Source of the DNA: a virus
Virus record (IMG/VR): IMGVR_UViG_3300046534_000997
Span: 1-42,214 of that record
Strand: one strand, 5' to 3'
Length of the DNA stretch: 42,214 bases
The position numbers and the translations under genes are program-made. The notes below the pieces were generated by a model. It ran no database searches. It was not told where the DNA came from and was given only the letters and a program-made list of their open reading frames with translations. Below, in pieces: positions 6,380-11,802 of the stretch (positions are counted from its first letter, which is position 1; the number at the start of each line of letters is the position of its first letter).

Positions 6380-6903
6380 CAGAGCTCTTTCTCCGCCCCG
6401 AACACAGTTGTGTTCTCTCCATCTGCTGCACGGACCTCGGCCATGTTGAACCACGCCGCCGACAGGTTCCCATACGCCACTTCCTTAGCATACAGCCGTT
6501 GCTTGACCTGCTCAGTGCCAGCGGACTCAATAGCGGTGCCGCAGTTTCGGAAGACCGTGTGCGCAGCACGGGCTTGCTCGATTGCGAACTCGATATCGGC
6601 CAGATTGTCTAGGCGCTTGCAAGAGACAAGGAACTCAGTCATCTTCTTTGGAGGTGTTGTCGGCGTAAGGTTGCGCCGTGCGATCTGGACGAGGAGGTTT
6701 ATGGATGACCCCTTGTCGGTGGCAATCGCCGCCAGCTTCACCGCCCGCTTGACCTCAAGCTCGGCAAGTACCTCGACCCGATCATCGTCGTGGATCAGGC
6801 CACTGACCATACGGTAGCCTAGCGCCTTCCACAGTTCGCGGTTATCGCGTGTATACTGACGCCGCCTCGTTGTCTTCTCGTCTGCTGTCATGCGGATGCT
6901 CAT
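6379..6903 (-). CDS. Unknown early protein, 174 aa
   Basis: Start chosen at MSIRMTADEKTTRRRQ, with AAGAAGAGAAG upstream. A longer frame from 6942 would begin inside the palindrome. The product is mainly helical, with basic residues at the N-terminus (TTRRRQYTRDNRELWKALGYR) and a central helix pair (LDNLADIEFAIEQARAAHTVF). No motif is recognised. Its stop overlaps the start of the sulfotransferase-like gene. Confidence 0.75.
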   Translation of the reverse strand: MSIRMTADEKTTRRRQYTRDNRELWKALGYRMVSGLIHDDDRVEVLAELEVKRAVKLAAIATDKGSSINLLVQIARRNLTPTTPPKKMTEFLVSCKRLDNLADIEFAIEQARAAHTVFRNCGTAIESAGTEQVKQRLYAKEVAYGNLSAAWFNMAEVRAADGENTTVFGAEKEL

Positions 6904-6936
6904 TGTGCTTCTCTTCTTGGTTAGTGGTGGTGCACT

Positions 6937-6950
6937 CCCCATCAGTGGGG
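6937..6950. repeat. Dispersed palindrome copy, intergenic
   Basis: CCCCATCAGTGGGG, just before the ribosome site of the leftward gene starting at 6903. The flanking ACT/AGT extends the stem to ACTCCCC...GGGGAGT. Confidence 0.85.
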
Positions 6951-6975
6951 AGTGCGGCTGGGCCTAAACGGTACC

Positions 6976-7332
6976 TTACTGGGGTAACGGGTAGAACACA
7001 GGCTTGGCGGCTTGCTTGGCTCGGATTTTATCAATCTTCGTCCAGCACCGTTCAACCTCAATTTCCCCCGCCTCAAGCATGTCAATGTCGTTGGCGGTAC
7101 AGAGGGCGGCTAGGGTGTTCATAACGCCGCCAACCTCCTGCACGATTTCGCCCACAGGTCGCCCATAGACATAATCGACAAGCTGCATAGCTTCACTTTC
7201 CGTGCAGCCAGCGGCTTGCACAAGCTCTAGGCTTTCTTCGAGAAAGCGATGGTTTCGCTCTACTTTGTTGCGTGCAATCTCAAGGCCTAAGCAGGCCAGC
7301 ACCCAACGGTTTACACTCTTTTGAAATTTCAT
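6976..7332 (-). CDS. MazG-like nucleotide pyrophosphohydrolase
   Basis: 118 aa. The stretch ERNHRFLEESLELVQAAG carries the E-E-x-x-E metal motif of the all-alpha NTP pyrophosphohydrolase (MazG-like) superfamily. It is followed by VDYVYGRPVGEIVQEVGGVMNTLAAL and a C-terminal helix with KIDKIRAKQ, which matches a common phage and proteobacterial form of the family. The predicted reaction is hydrolysis of NTPs or dNTPs to the monophosphate and PPi. Phage MazG-like proteins may also act on alarmones. With the dATP/dGTP hydrolase at 5305-5769 it gives the phage two nucleotide-clearing enzymes in one operon. Confidence 0.82.
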   Translation of the reverse strand: MKFQKSVNRWVLACLGLEIARNKVERNHRFLEESLELVQAAGCTESEAMQLVDYVYGRPVGEIVQEVGGVMNTLAALCTANDIDMLEAGEIEVERCWTKIDKIRAKQAAKPVFYPLPQ

Positions 7333-7366
7333 GGTTTTTCCTTAGTTTTGTCAGTGGGGGGTGCGG

Positions 7367-7573
7367 TTATCCGTTTGCGTGGTAGAATATGTTTAAGACT
7401 GAGTTGTGGCCAATTCCAAACTGGTCAGGGACGGCGCGAAATGCAGCGTCGTCGTGTGCGTGTGTGTAGTCATTAAGCTCCCTCTGTCTGTTTTCAGACT
7501 TCATGGCCTCAATCTCAGCAAGAGCGCAGGCTGTCTGAGCTTGCACGAAGGCGGCGGCTTGTTCGGGAGTCAT
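7367..7573 (-). CDS. Small unknown early protein, 68 aa
   Basis: Starts MTPEQAAAFVQAQTACALAEIEAMKSEN-like helix, with AAGGACTGATGAT as the ribosome site. The first half is one amphipathic helix; the second half (FGIGHNS) resembles a short tail motif seen in other alphaproteobacterial phage proteins. No function can be assigned. Confidence 0.65.
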   Translation of the reverse strand: MTPEQAAAFVQAQTACALAEIEAMKSENRQRELNDYTHAHDDAAFRAVPDQFGIGHNSVLNIFYHANG

Positions 7574-7577
7574 ATCA

Positions 7578-7841
7578 TCAGTCCTTACGTGGCTGGTTTC
7601 GGTTGGCGGTTGGTGGTTTCTGTTGGCGATTGAGGGCGTCGTAAAGCTTAGGGTGGATAACCAGTCCGAAAGAGGTGTGGTATGCCAGAGGGTTCATCCG
7701 ATCTAGCTGTCCGAACTTACCACGGGTGCGGCGCATCCGTCGCTTGGTCCTCGGCTTGTCGGGAAAGATCGGTACCATTTTATAAGCTTCATTTGACACA
7801 GTGATTTTCATACCTCCGAACGTCTGCGGTCTGTCGAACAT
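7578..7841 (-). CDS. Small basic protein, 87 aa
   Basis: Starts MFDRPQTFGGMKITVS with AAAGGACT at a good distance. The centre is very basic (KPRTKRRMRRTRGKFG) and the C-terminus is polar. Such early basic proteins often bind nucleic acid or a host enzyme; that is inference. No family is recognised. Confidence 0.65.
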   Translation of the reverse strand: MFDRPQTFGGMKITVSNEAYKMVPIFPDKPRTKRRMRRTRGKFGQLDRMNPLAYHTSFGLVIHPKLYDALNRQQKPPTANRNQPRKD

Positions 7842-7873
7842 ACCAGTAGTCCTTTGGTCAGTGGTGGTGCACT

Positions 7874-7887
7874 CCCCACTGGCGGGG
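7874..7887. repeat. Dispersed palindrome copy, intergenic
   Basis: CCCCACTGGCGGGG, in the spacer between the leftward genes starting at 8792 and 7841. Confidence 0.8.
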
Positions 7888-7901
7888 AGTGCTAGGGTTT
7901 C

Positions 7902-8792
7902 CTACAGGTCGCAGGTGACGGGGATGGTTGCCAGCTTGCGCCCCTTGAGGGTGGCGGTCGCTCGACGTGACTTGGTGTCAACAGCCACCACCTGCATCAT
8001 GCTGTCATACCCCTCAGCGATTACAATGTCGCCCACCTCTACCTGACCTTCGACGGACAGGTAGGAGTATTTGGGGCTGCTGCTGCCGCTGCCGATGAAG
8101 TTAATGTCCACAGTGTAGGGCAGTACCTCCTCAACAGCCGACTTTGGAACAGTGACGATTGATCCGTCTTTCAACTCCATAACAAACAGCCCAGCGCTGT
8201 TGGTTGCGAGCTTGAAGCCGTACTGCACGACGTCTGCGAGGGACCCATCGCTTTGAACTTCGGTGGGGGTAGTGATCTGGAAAAGAACCTTAGTCATGTC
8301 TATCTCGCTTTCAGTTTGGTTGGTAGTTTCGTTGTCCCCATCAGTGGGGAGTGGTACGCGGGGGTCTGGCATCCGCACTAAGCTGTTGAGCGGGAAAGCG
8401 GAGAATGAACCGCTTACCCAGTAGACAACGTGTGCTACCTTACACTGGATGCAGTACCCGTAAACTTGAAAAGTCATCTCACCTCGGGCAGTGCGCCAGA
8501 ACCCCTGTAGGTTTGGTGTAGCTAGCCTTATCTTGTCCCCTTTATAGCACCTATTACAGCGTCGAGACAAATGGTACTTAACCGCGTCTTCGCGTCGGCG
8601 CTGTTCCCCCACGTCCTTACCGCCCCATTTACCGGGGCCTTTAGGAGAAGGCAAGGCGGTATATAGGTTCGCCAGAACTCTAGCCTCAGCCTCCGAGAAG
8701 TCTGCTGCGTCCTCGAACGCATTGTCTAGCGCGGCGTTGTGCGCTATATGCGCTTCCATCGCTGCGTGGAATGACTCGTCGCCCATGCTCAT
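7902..8792 (-). CDS. Zinc-ribbon protein fused in frame to a second unit
   Basis: 296 aa from the ATG that overlaps the previous stop (ATGA). The first part (residues 1 to about 150) has two cysteine pairs, RRCNRCYKG and YCIQCKV, suggesting a zinc ribbon. Then comes a linker P-L-P-T-D-G-D-N-E encoded by the palindrome at 8336-8349. A second part of about 131 aa begins at an internal ATG (8297-8295, MTKVLFQITTP) that has its own plausible ribosome site (GCGAGATAGAC). Elsewhere in this operon palindromes separate two genes, so this looks like two formerly separate genes now joined without a stop. Either one fusion or two products could be made. Function unknown. Confidence 0.7.
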   Translation of the reverse strand: MSMGDESFHAAMEAHIAHNAALDNAFEDAADFSEAEARVLANLYTALPSPKGPGKWGGKDVGEQRRREDAVKYHLSRRCNRCYKGDKIRLATPNLQGFWRTARGEMTFQVYGYCIQCKVAHVVYWVSGSFSAFPLNSLVRMPDPRVPLPTDGDNETTNQTESEIDMTKVLFQITTPTEVQSDGSLADVVQYGFKLATNSAGLFVMELKDGSIVTVPKSAVEEVLPYTVDINFIGSGSSSPKYSYLSVEGQVEVGDIVIAEGYDSMMQVVAVDTKSRRATATLKGRKLATIPVTCDL

Positions 8793-9208
8793 TCTTCCCG
8801 CCCCTCTTTTACGATCTCTTTCCACAGAGGCCACCCGCCAGCAAGGCAGTTGGCTATGGCCTGCACTCCCATAGCTGGGGTAACAGTGGAGTAAAACTTG
8901 ATAGGAGGAAAACAGAGAGCGTAAGCTTGATCCCTGCCTAGGTCGCCTACTGCCATGACTGCATCTATTAGGTCCTCCTCTCGCAACTCTGGGTTAAGTG
9001 CTTGCACCCACCCGCCAATGCAACAGGCTGACTCGCACTCACCCTCGCCTTTCATAAGCTCACTTTGCCGATACTCGAAGCCGTTGCTCATATCGAACCC
9101 GACAGTCTCGTCAAGGTCTTCTACTCGCTGCGGCCCGTTGTTCTGGATATCGGTCAGAACGTCGGCTACATCTTGCAGGCCCTTCATCTTTTTCTCTACA
9201 GTGGTCAT
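8789..9208 (-). CDS. CCIGGW-family protein, copy 1
   Basis: 139 aa beginning MTTVEKKMKGLQDVADVL, with ATGA overlaps on both sides. It aligns with the next gene upstream (9205-9630) along its whole length. Shared blocks are KGLQDVAD-(V/I)-LT-x-IQNNGPQ, GFDM-x-N, ACCIGGW-(V/L)-x-ALNPE, DQA-x-(A/E)-LCFP and TPAMG-x-QAI-x-NCLA. The CIGGW box occurs in a wider set of phage and bacterial proteins of unknown role, typically followed by G-L/T-P-x-Q-A type text. This is a tandem duplication with about half of positions kept. Confidence 0.78.
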   Translation of the reverse strand: MTTVEKKMKGLQDVADVLTDIQNNGPQRVEDLDETVGFDMSNGFEYRQSELMKGEGECESACCIGGWVQALNPELREEDLIDAVMAVGDLGRDQAYALCFPPIKFYSTVTPAMGVQAIANCLAGGWPLWKEIVKEGREE

Positions 9209-9630
9209 TCTCCCCACCCCCCATTCATCACTTCATTCCACATCGGCCACCCGGCAGCAAGGCAGTTGGATATTGCCTGCGCTCCCATCGCTGGGGTAAT
9301 CCTGGCGTAGTCAACAGAAAAAGTGTTCGGAAAACAGAGCTCGTGAGCCTGATCCCTGCTTAGGCTGCTTACTGCCATAACTGCCCTCTCTAGTGTGTAG
9401 TCTGGCATTTCTGGGTTAAGCGCCTTAAGCCACCCGCCGATGCAGCAGGCTGCGCCACACTCTCCCTCGTCTTGTCTAGGTAGACAGGCTCTATCCTCAT
9501 AGTCGTTGCCCATATCGAACCCGATAATCTCGTCAAGTCCTTCTACTTGCTGCGGCCCGTTGTTCTGGATAGCGGTCAGAATATCGGCTACGTCTTGCAG
9601 ACCCTTAAACTTTTTCACTTCGGTATTCAT
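9205..9630 (-). CDS. CCIGGW-family protein, copy 2
   Basis: 141 aa beginning MNTEVKKFKGLQDVAD. The start is set by GAGAGGACCAAGAAA; a longer frame from 9666 would start inside the palindrome (ATGGGGAGTG) and is rejected. Paralogue of the gene at 8789-9208. It has four cysteines near the CCIGGW box (R-A-C, GECGAACC), which could form a metal or disulphide site. Function unknown. Confidence 0.78.
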   Translation of the reverse strand: MNTEVKKFKGLQDVADILTAIQNNGPQQVEGLDEIIGFDMGNDYEDRACLPRQDEGECGAACCIGGWLKALNPEMPDYTLERAVMAVSSLSRDQAHELCFPNTFSVDYARITPAMGAQAISNCLAAGWPMWNEVMNGGWGE

Positions 9631-9660
9631 TTTCTTGGTCCTCTCTATCCGGTGTGCACT

Positions 9661-9674
9661 CCCCACCAGTGGGG
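9661..9674. repeat. Dispersed palindrome copy, intergenic
   Basis: CCCCACCAGTGGGG, a consensus copy between the stop of the DUF2786-like gene and the ribosome site of the CCIGGW gene. Confidence 0.85.
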
Positions 9675-9687
9675 AGTGCGGTGTTCG

Positions 9688-10410
9688 TTAGTGGGCGATT
9701 GCCAGAGGCCCTTTGCCTACTCCACGGCCTACGCCTGCACTCTTCGCGGCCATGAGACCAGCGCCAGCGGCGGCGGTGTCTGCTCCTAGGTACGTGCTCC
9801 CTCGCCCTTTCTCTAGAGAGATACAACGACGGGCTAGCTCTGCCTCGACAAGCGTAGAGCGCTGCACAACTAAGGCGGTTCCGCCTGCTCCCTGCGCCGC
9901 GTCACGTTGCGCCGCAGTCCAGTTCTCAAGACGCTCTTTCATCTCGTCCGCAAAGGCGAGAGAGAATGACTGACGAGCCCGTGCCATGTCACTCAAACGG
10001 CGATTGTCGCTTTTGTAAATGTCCCAAGCCCGGTCAAAGTGAACTTTCCATGCGTCACGCAAGTGCAAGGCGAACTCTATATCGGAGCTGAGCCCGAAGT
10101 ATGAAGCGGTGACGCTGGCAGGATCTTCCCGGTCATTCCAGCGACGGCACCCTACAAACTTGGCGATGTAGTGCCCCAAGTAGCGGTCTACCGGATGAAA
10201 GACAGCGCCGTGTTTGGTCATGCGGGCTTTCTCGGTCCACTCGACAAAGGCGTCGGCACCCTTGGCCTTGATATCGGCCTCGGTAAGGTCATGCTTGCTC
10301 ATTAGCTTCTGAGCTAGCTGCATCGCCGCTTCGCTCTCTGGACCTGAGCAGGCTGGATCAGTGGCTTTCGCCATAAGGTCGCGGATGCGTTCTTCGATTG
10401 ATTTAGCCAC
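9688..10410 (-). CDS. DUF2786-like protein
   Basis: 240 aa. I choose the GTG at 10410 (VAKSIEERIRDLMAKA), preceded by TTGGAGACGACC. The ATG at 10449 lies inside the palindrome and lacks a ribosome site. The N-terminus (ERIRDLMAKATDPACSGPESEAAMQLAQKLMSKHDLTEADI) matches the DUF2786 pattern of a short helical domain with Q-K-L-M-x-K-H. The rest contains a region with H-P-V-D-R-Y-L and a glycine/alanine-rich C-terminus. DUF2786 proteins are common in phages and have no established activity. Confidence 0.8.
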   Translation of the reverse strand: MAKSIEERIRDLMAKATDPACSGPESEAAMQLAQKLMSKHDLTEADIKAKGADAFVEWTEKARMTKHGAVFHPVDRYLGHYIAKFVGCRRWNDREDPASVTASYFGLSSDIEFALHLRDAWKVHFDRAWDIYKSDNRRLSDMARARQSFSLAFADEMKERLENWTAAQRDAAQGAGGTALVVQRSTLVEAELARRCISLEKGRGSTYLGADTAAAGAGLMAAKSAGVGRGVGKGPLAIAH

Positions 10411-10443
10411 GGTCGTCTCCAATTTGTCCGGTGTCTTCGTTGT

Positions 10444-10457
10444 CCCCATCAGTGGGG
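10444..10457. repeat. Dispersed palindrome copy creating a false start
   Basis: CCCCATCAGTGGGG. Its minus-strand version CCCCACTGATGGGG contains an ATG in frame with the gene at 9688-10410, but without a ribosome site. Confidence 0.85.
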
Positions 10458-10459
10458 AG

Positions 10460-10651
10460 TTAGTCAGCGCCCAGCGGCAGCTCCGTCGTAATTATTTTAT
10501 ATCTACCCCAAGTTGGGGTATCTTTGTGGGTGACTATCACTCTGGAACGATTAAGGATTTGAATTACAAAAACTTCTGAGGCCCAAACATACCACCACTT
10601 ACCCGATAGAACTGTTGTCCCATTTGACCACGTGGCACTGCGGATAACCAT
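10460..10651 (-). CDS. Small unknown early protein, 63 aa
   Basis: Starts MVIRSATWSNGTTVLSGKWW with AAAGGAACTAAACT upstream. The pattern is short alternating beta strands (WWYVWASEVFVIQIL, SRVIVTH). It is flanked on both sides by dispersed palindromes (10444 and 10679), as are its operon neighbours. No family recognised. Confidence 0.62.
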   Translation of the reverse strand: MVIRSATWSNGTTVLSGKWWYVWASEVFVIQILNRSRVIVTHKDTPTWGRYKIITTELPLGAD

Positions 10652-10678
10652 AGTTTAGTTCCTTTTCTCAGTTGTTGT

Positions 10679-10692
10679 CCCCATCAGTGGGG
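10679..10692. repeat. Dispersed palindrome copy, intergenic
   Basis: CCCCATCAGTGGGG. The surrounding sequence TTGTTGTCCCCATCAGTGGG is nearly identical to the copies at 10444 and 10924. Confidence 0.85.
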
Positions 10693-10694
10693 AG

Positions 10695-10895
10695 TTACTT
10701 TTTGCGGGGGGCCATGCTGAACTCTTCGCGCAGGCTATCGGGCACCGCTTTGTCCTCGAAAGCTGAGCGGTTGAAGTTCGAGTAGTTGTTATCCATCTCG
10801 TTCATCATCACCCGCGCCGTCATAGGCTTGAGCTCGCCGTTCACGAGAACCAGATAAAAGGTGCGGGCCAGAAATTCAAAATCTTTACGTGTCAT
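10695..10895 (-). CDS. Small unknown early protein, 66 aa
   Basis: Starts MTRKDFEFLARTFYLVLV with GGAGTATGAGAC as ribosome site. The ending NFNRSAFEDKAVPDSLREEF recalls a widespread short phage/plasmid ORF type (K-x-F-x-x-L-A ... N-x-x-F-x-R-x-x-F) of unknown function. The resemblance is partial. Confidence 0.68.
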   Translation of the reverse strand: MTRKDFEFLARTFYLVLVNGELKPMTARVMMNEMDNNYSNFNRSAFEDKAVPDSLREEFSMAPRKK

Positions 10896-10923
10896 GTCTC
10901 ATACTCCATTTTTCAGTTGTTGT

Positions 10924-10937
10924 CCCCATCAGTGGGG
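10924..10937. repeat. Dispersed palindrome copy, intergenic
   Basis: CCCCATCAGTGGGG between the first and second genes of the early leftward operon. Confidence 0.85.
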
Positions 10938-10939
10938 AG

Positions 10940-11200
10940 TTAGTCGGCCATCACTTCCACTGCTCCATTCAGAGCCCACACATATAGCTCGCCTACCTTC
11001 TGAGCATGGTGAGCTTTTGTGGCTGCGGCACGGCCCATTGCCTCGTTACCGCTTTCCAGCGTTTGGTAGTTGCGCCCGTGAATAGTGACTTTCGCTAAGG
11101 CGTCCTCAAGTGCGCGGGCGGCGTCCATAACTGCCACGAACTCTGCTTTGATAGTCTCTTTTGTGTCGCCGTTGCTGTTGATTTTAAACTCGTGTGCCAT
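10940..11200 (-). CDS. First gene of early leftward operon, 86 aa
   Basis: Starts MAHEFKINSNGDTKETIKAE with an AGGGGG ribosome site. It is mostly helical (EFVAVMDAARALEDALAKV). It is the first gene after the promoter at 11252-11280, so it is likely among the earliest and strongest expressed proteins, where phages often keep host-takeover or anti-defence factors. No motif identifies it. Confidence 0.72.
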   Translation of the reverse strand: MAHEFKINSNGDTKETIKAEFVAVMDAARALEDALAKVTIHGRNYQTLESGNEAMGRAAATKAHHAQKVGELYVWALNGAVEVMAD

Positions 11201-11251
11201 GTTGGCCCCCTGCGTGTTCTGCGTGTCCGGTTGATCTTAACTTCTTCATAT

Positions 11252-11280
11252 ACAATAGCACATGATGAAAGGCTTGTCAA
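11252..11280 (-). promoter_or_regulatory. Sigma70-like early leftward promoter
   Basis: On the minus strand TTGACA, 17-nt spacer, TATTGT. It shares TTGACA, the spacer end CATGTGC and the upstream CATGATAAA block with the promoter at 2819-2847. The predicted start is about 45 nt before the ATG of the first early gene. Confidence 0.85.
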
Positions 11281-11472
11281 GAACTTTTTATCATGTATCC
11301 AATTATTGTCAAAATAATATAGACCCGATCAAAAAAGGTGTAGTCAGTCCCCCCGCAGTGGGGACTATAAATATCTCAGAATGTTTCAATTTCTTTGAAA
11401 AAAGGTGTAGTCGTTACCCCCGTGTATACGTGCGCGCGCGTCCACAATATATAAGGGGAAAATTTCGACAAT
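11281..11472. other. Non-coding spacer upstream of early promoter
   Basis: No convincing gene. It contains a 15-bp direct repeat (AAAAAAGGTGTAGTC at 11331-11345 and 11399-11413), a palindrome copy (11350-11363) and AT-rich text. A 21-nt stretch of strictly alternating pyrimidine-purine at 11422-11442 (ending GTGCGCGCGCGT) could adopt Z-DNA. It lies between the early promoter and the terminator of the cassette to its right, so it may hold upstream control sites for the early promoter. Confidence 0.6.
11350..11363. repeat. Dispersed palindrome copy upstream of early promoter
   Basis: CCCCCGCAGTGGGG, about 70 bp upstream of the -35 box of the leftward early promoter. Confidence 0.75.
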
Positions 11473-11529
11473 AAAAAACGCGCCGCCACTCGGAAAGGGG
11501 GGAGGAGTCCCAAACCGAGCGACGGCGCG
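11473..11529 (-). terminator. Strong intrinsic terminator ending the leftward cassette
   Basis: Read on the minus strand: a 15-bp stem (CGCGCCGTCGCTCGG at 11529-11515, pairing with 11493-11479, two G-U pairs) and a 21-nt loop, followed directly by six T residues (11478-11473). It follows the 38-aa membrane gene and insulates the cassette from the early promoter downstream. Confidence 0.85.
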
Positions 11530-11578
11530 CTTGCCCTCAAACCCTACGCCACCGGACAAGGGGCGCAGGGGAGGACGT

Positions 11579-11695
11579 TTAACTGATAACCTTAGTGAAG
11601 ACCCAAACGATAAACACAAGCGCCACCGCGTATGTTCCTGCGGCTGGCAAGGCGTGGCCTAGATAGTCCAAAAATGTCATGTCGATATTGTCCAT
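11579..11695 (-). CDS. Small single-span membrane protein, 38 aa
   Basis: A short frame starting MDNIDMTFLDYLGHALPA with AGGAAAAGCT as ribosome site. Residues about 19-35 (AGTYAVALVFIVWVF) form one hydrophobic span, ending T-K-V-I-S. It is the last gene of the cassette before the terminator at 11473-11529. Tiny membrane proteins in phage cassettes include exclusion proteins, holin-like peptides and toxins; which applies here is unknown. Too short to appear in many gene predictions. Confidence 0.6.
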   Translation of the reverse strand: MDNIDMTFLDYLGHALPAAGTYAVALVFIVWVFTKVIS

Positions 11696-11736
11696 AGCTT
11701 TTCCTATTCTCTTTTCTTTGTTTCGTTTTGTCCTTT

Positions 11737-11761
11737 GGAATTACCTTGTTCGCAGTGTTGC
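11737..11761 (+). repeat. 25-bp inverted repeat, left arm
   Basis: Begins GGAATTACCTTGTTCGCAG and is a perfect inverted copy of 13618-13642. The two arms enclose the 473-aa gene and the RMF/CrpP-like gene. The last bases (GTGTTGC) are followed by C/G-rich text similar to the flank of the other arm. Confidence 0.85.
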
Positions 11762-11768
11762 CCCTACC

Positions 11769-11782
11769 CCCCGCTAGTGGGG
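11769..11782. repeat. Dispersed palindrome copy at cassette left end
   Basis: CCCCGCTAGTGGGG, 8 nt inside the left 25-bp inverted repeat arm and 20 nt after the stop of the 473-aa gene. Confidence 0.8.
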
Positions 11783-11802
11783 GATAGGATAACGTTTAGG
11801 GC

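Noticed and set aside
6379-6454. A 25-residue N-terminal extension of the sulfotransferase-like protein
   Set aside because: It would overlap the preceding gene with no ribosome site, while the ATG at 6379 is coupled to that gene's stop.
5305-7332. A 2-aminoadenine (Z) genome pathway
   Set aside because: A MazZ-like relative and a family A polymerase are present, but I see no PurZ or DatZ gene. Pool clearing is the simpler reading.
11386-11619. Leftward frame of 77 aa
   Set aside because: It runs across the strong terminator at 11473-11529 and overlaps the better supported 38-aa membrane gene. It has no ribosome site and the coding text is unconvincing.
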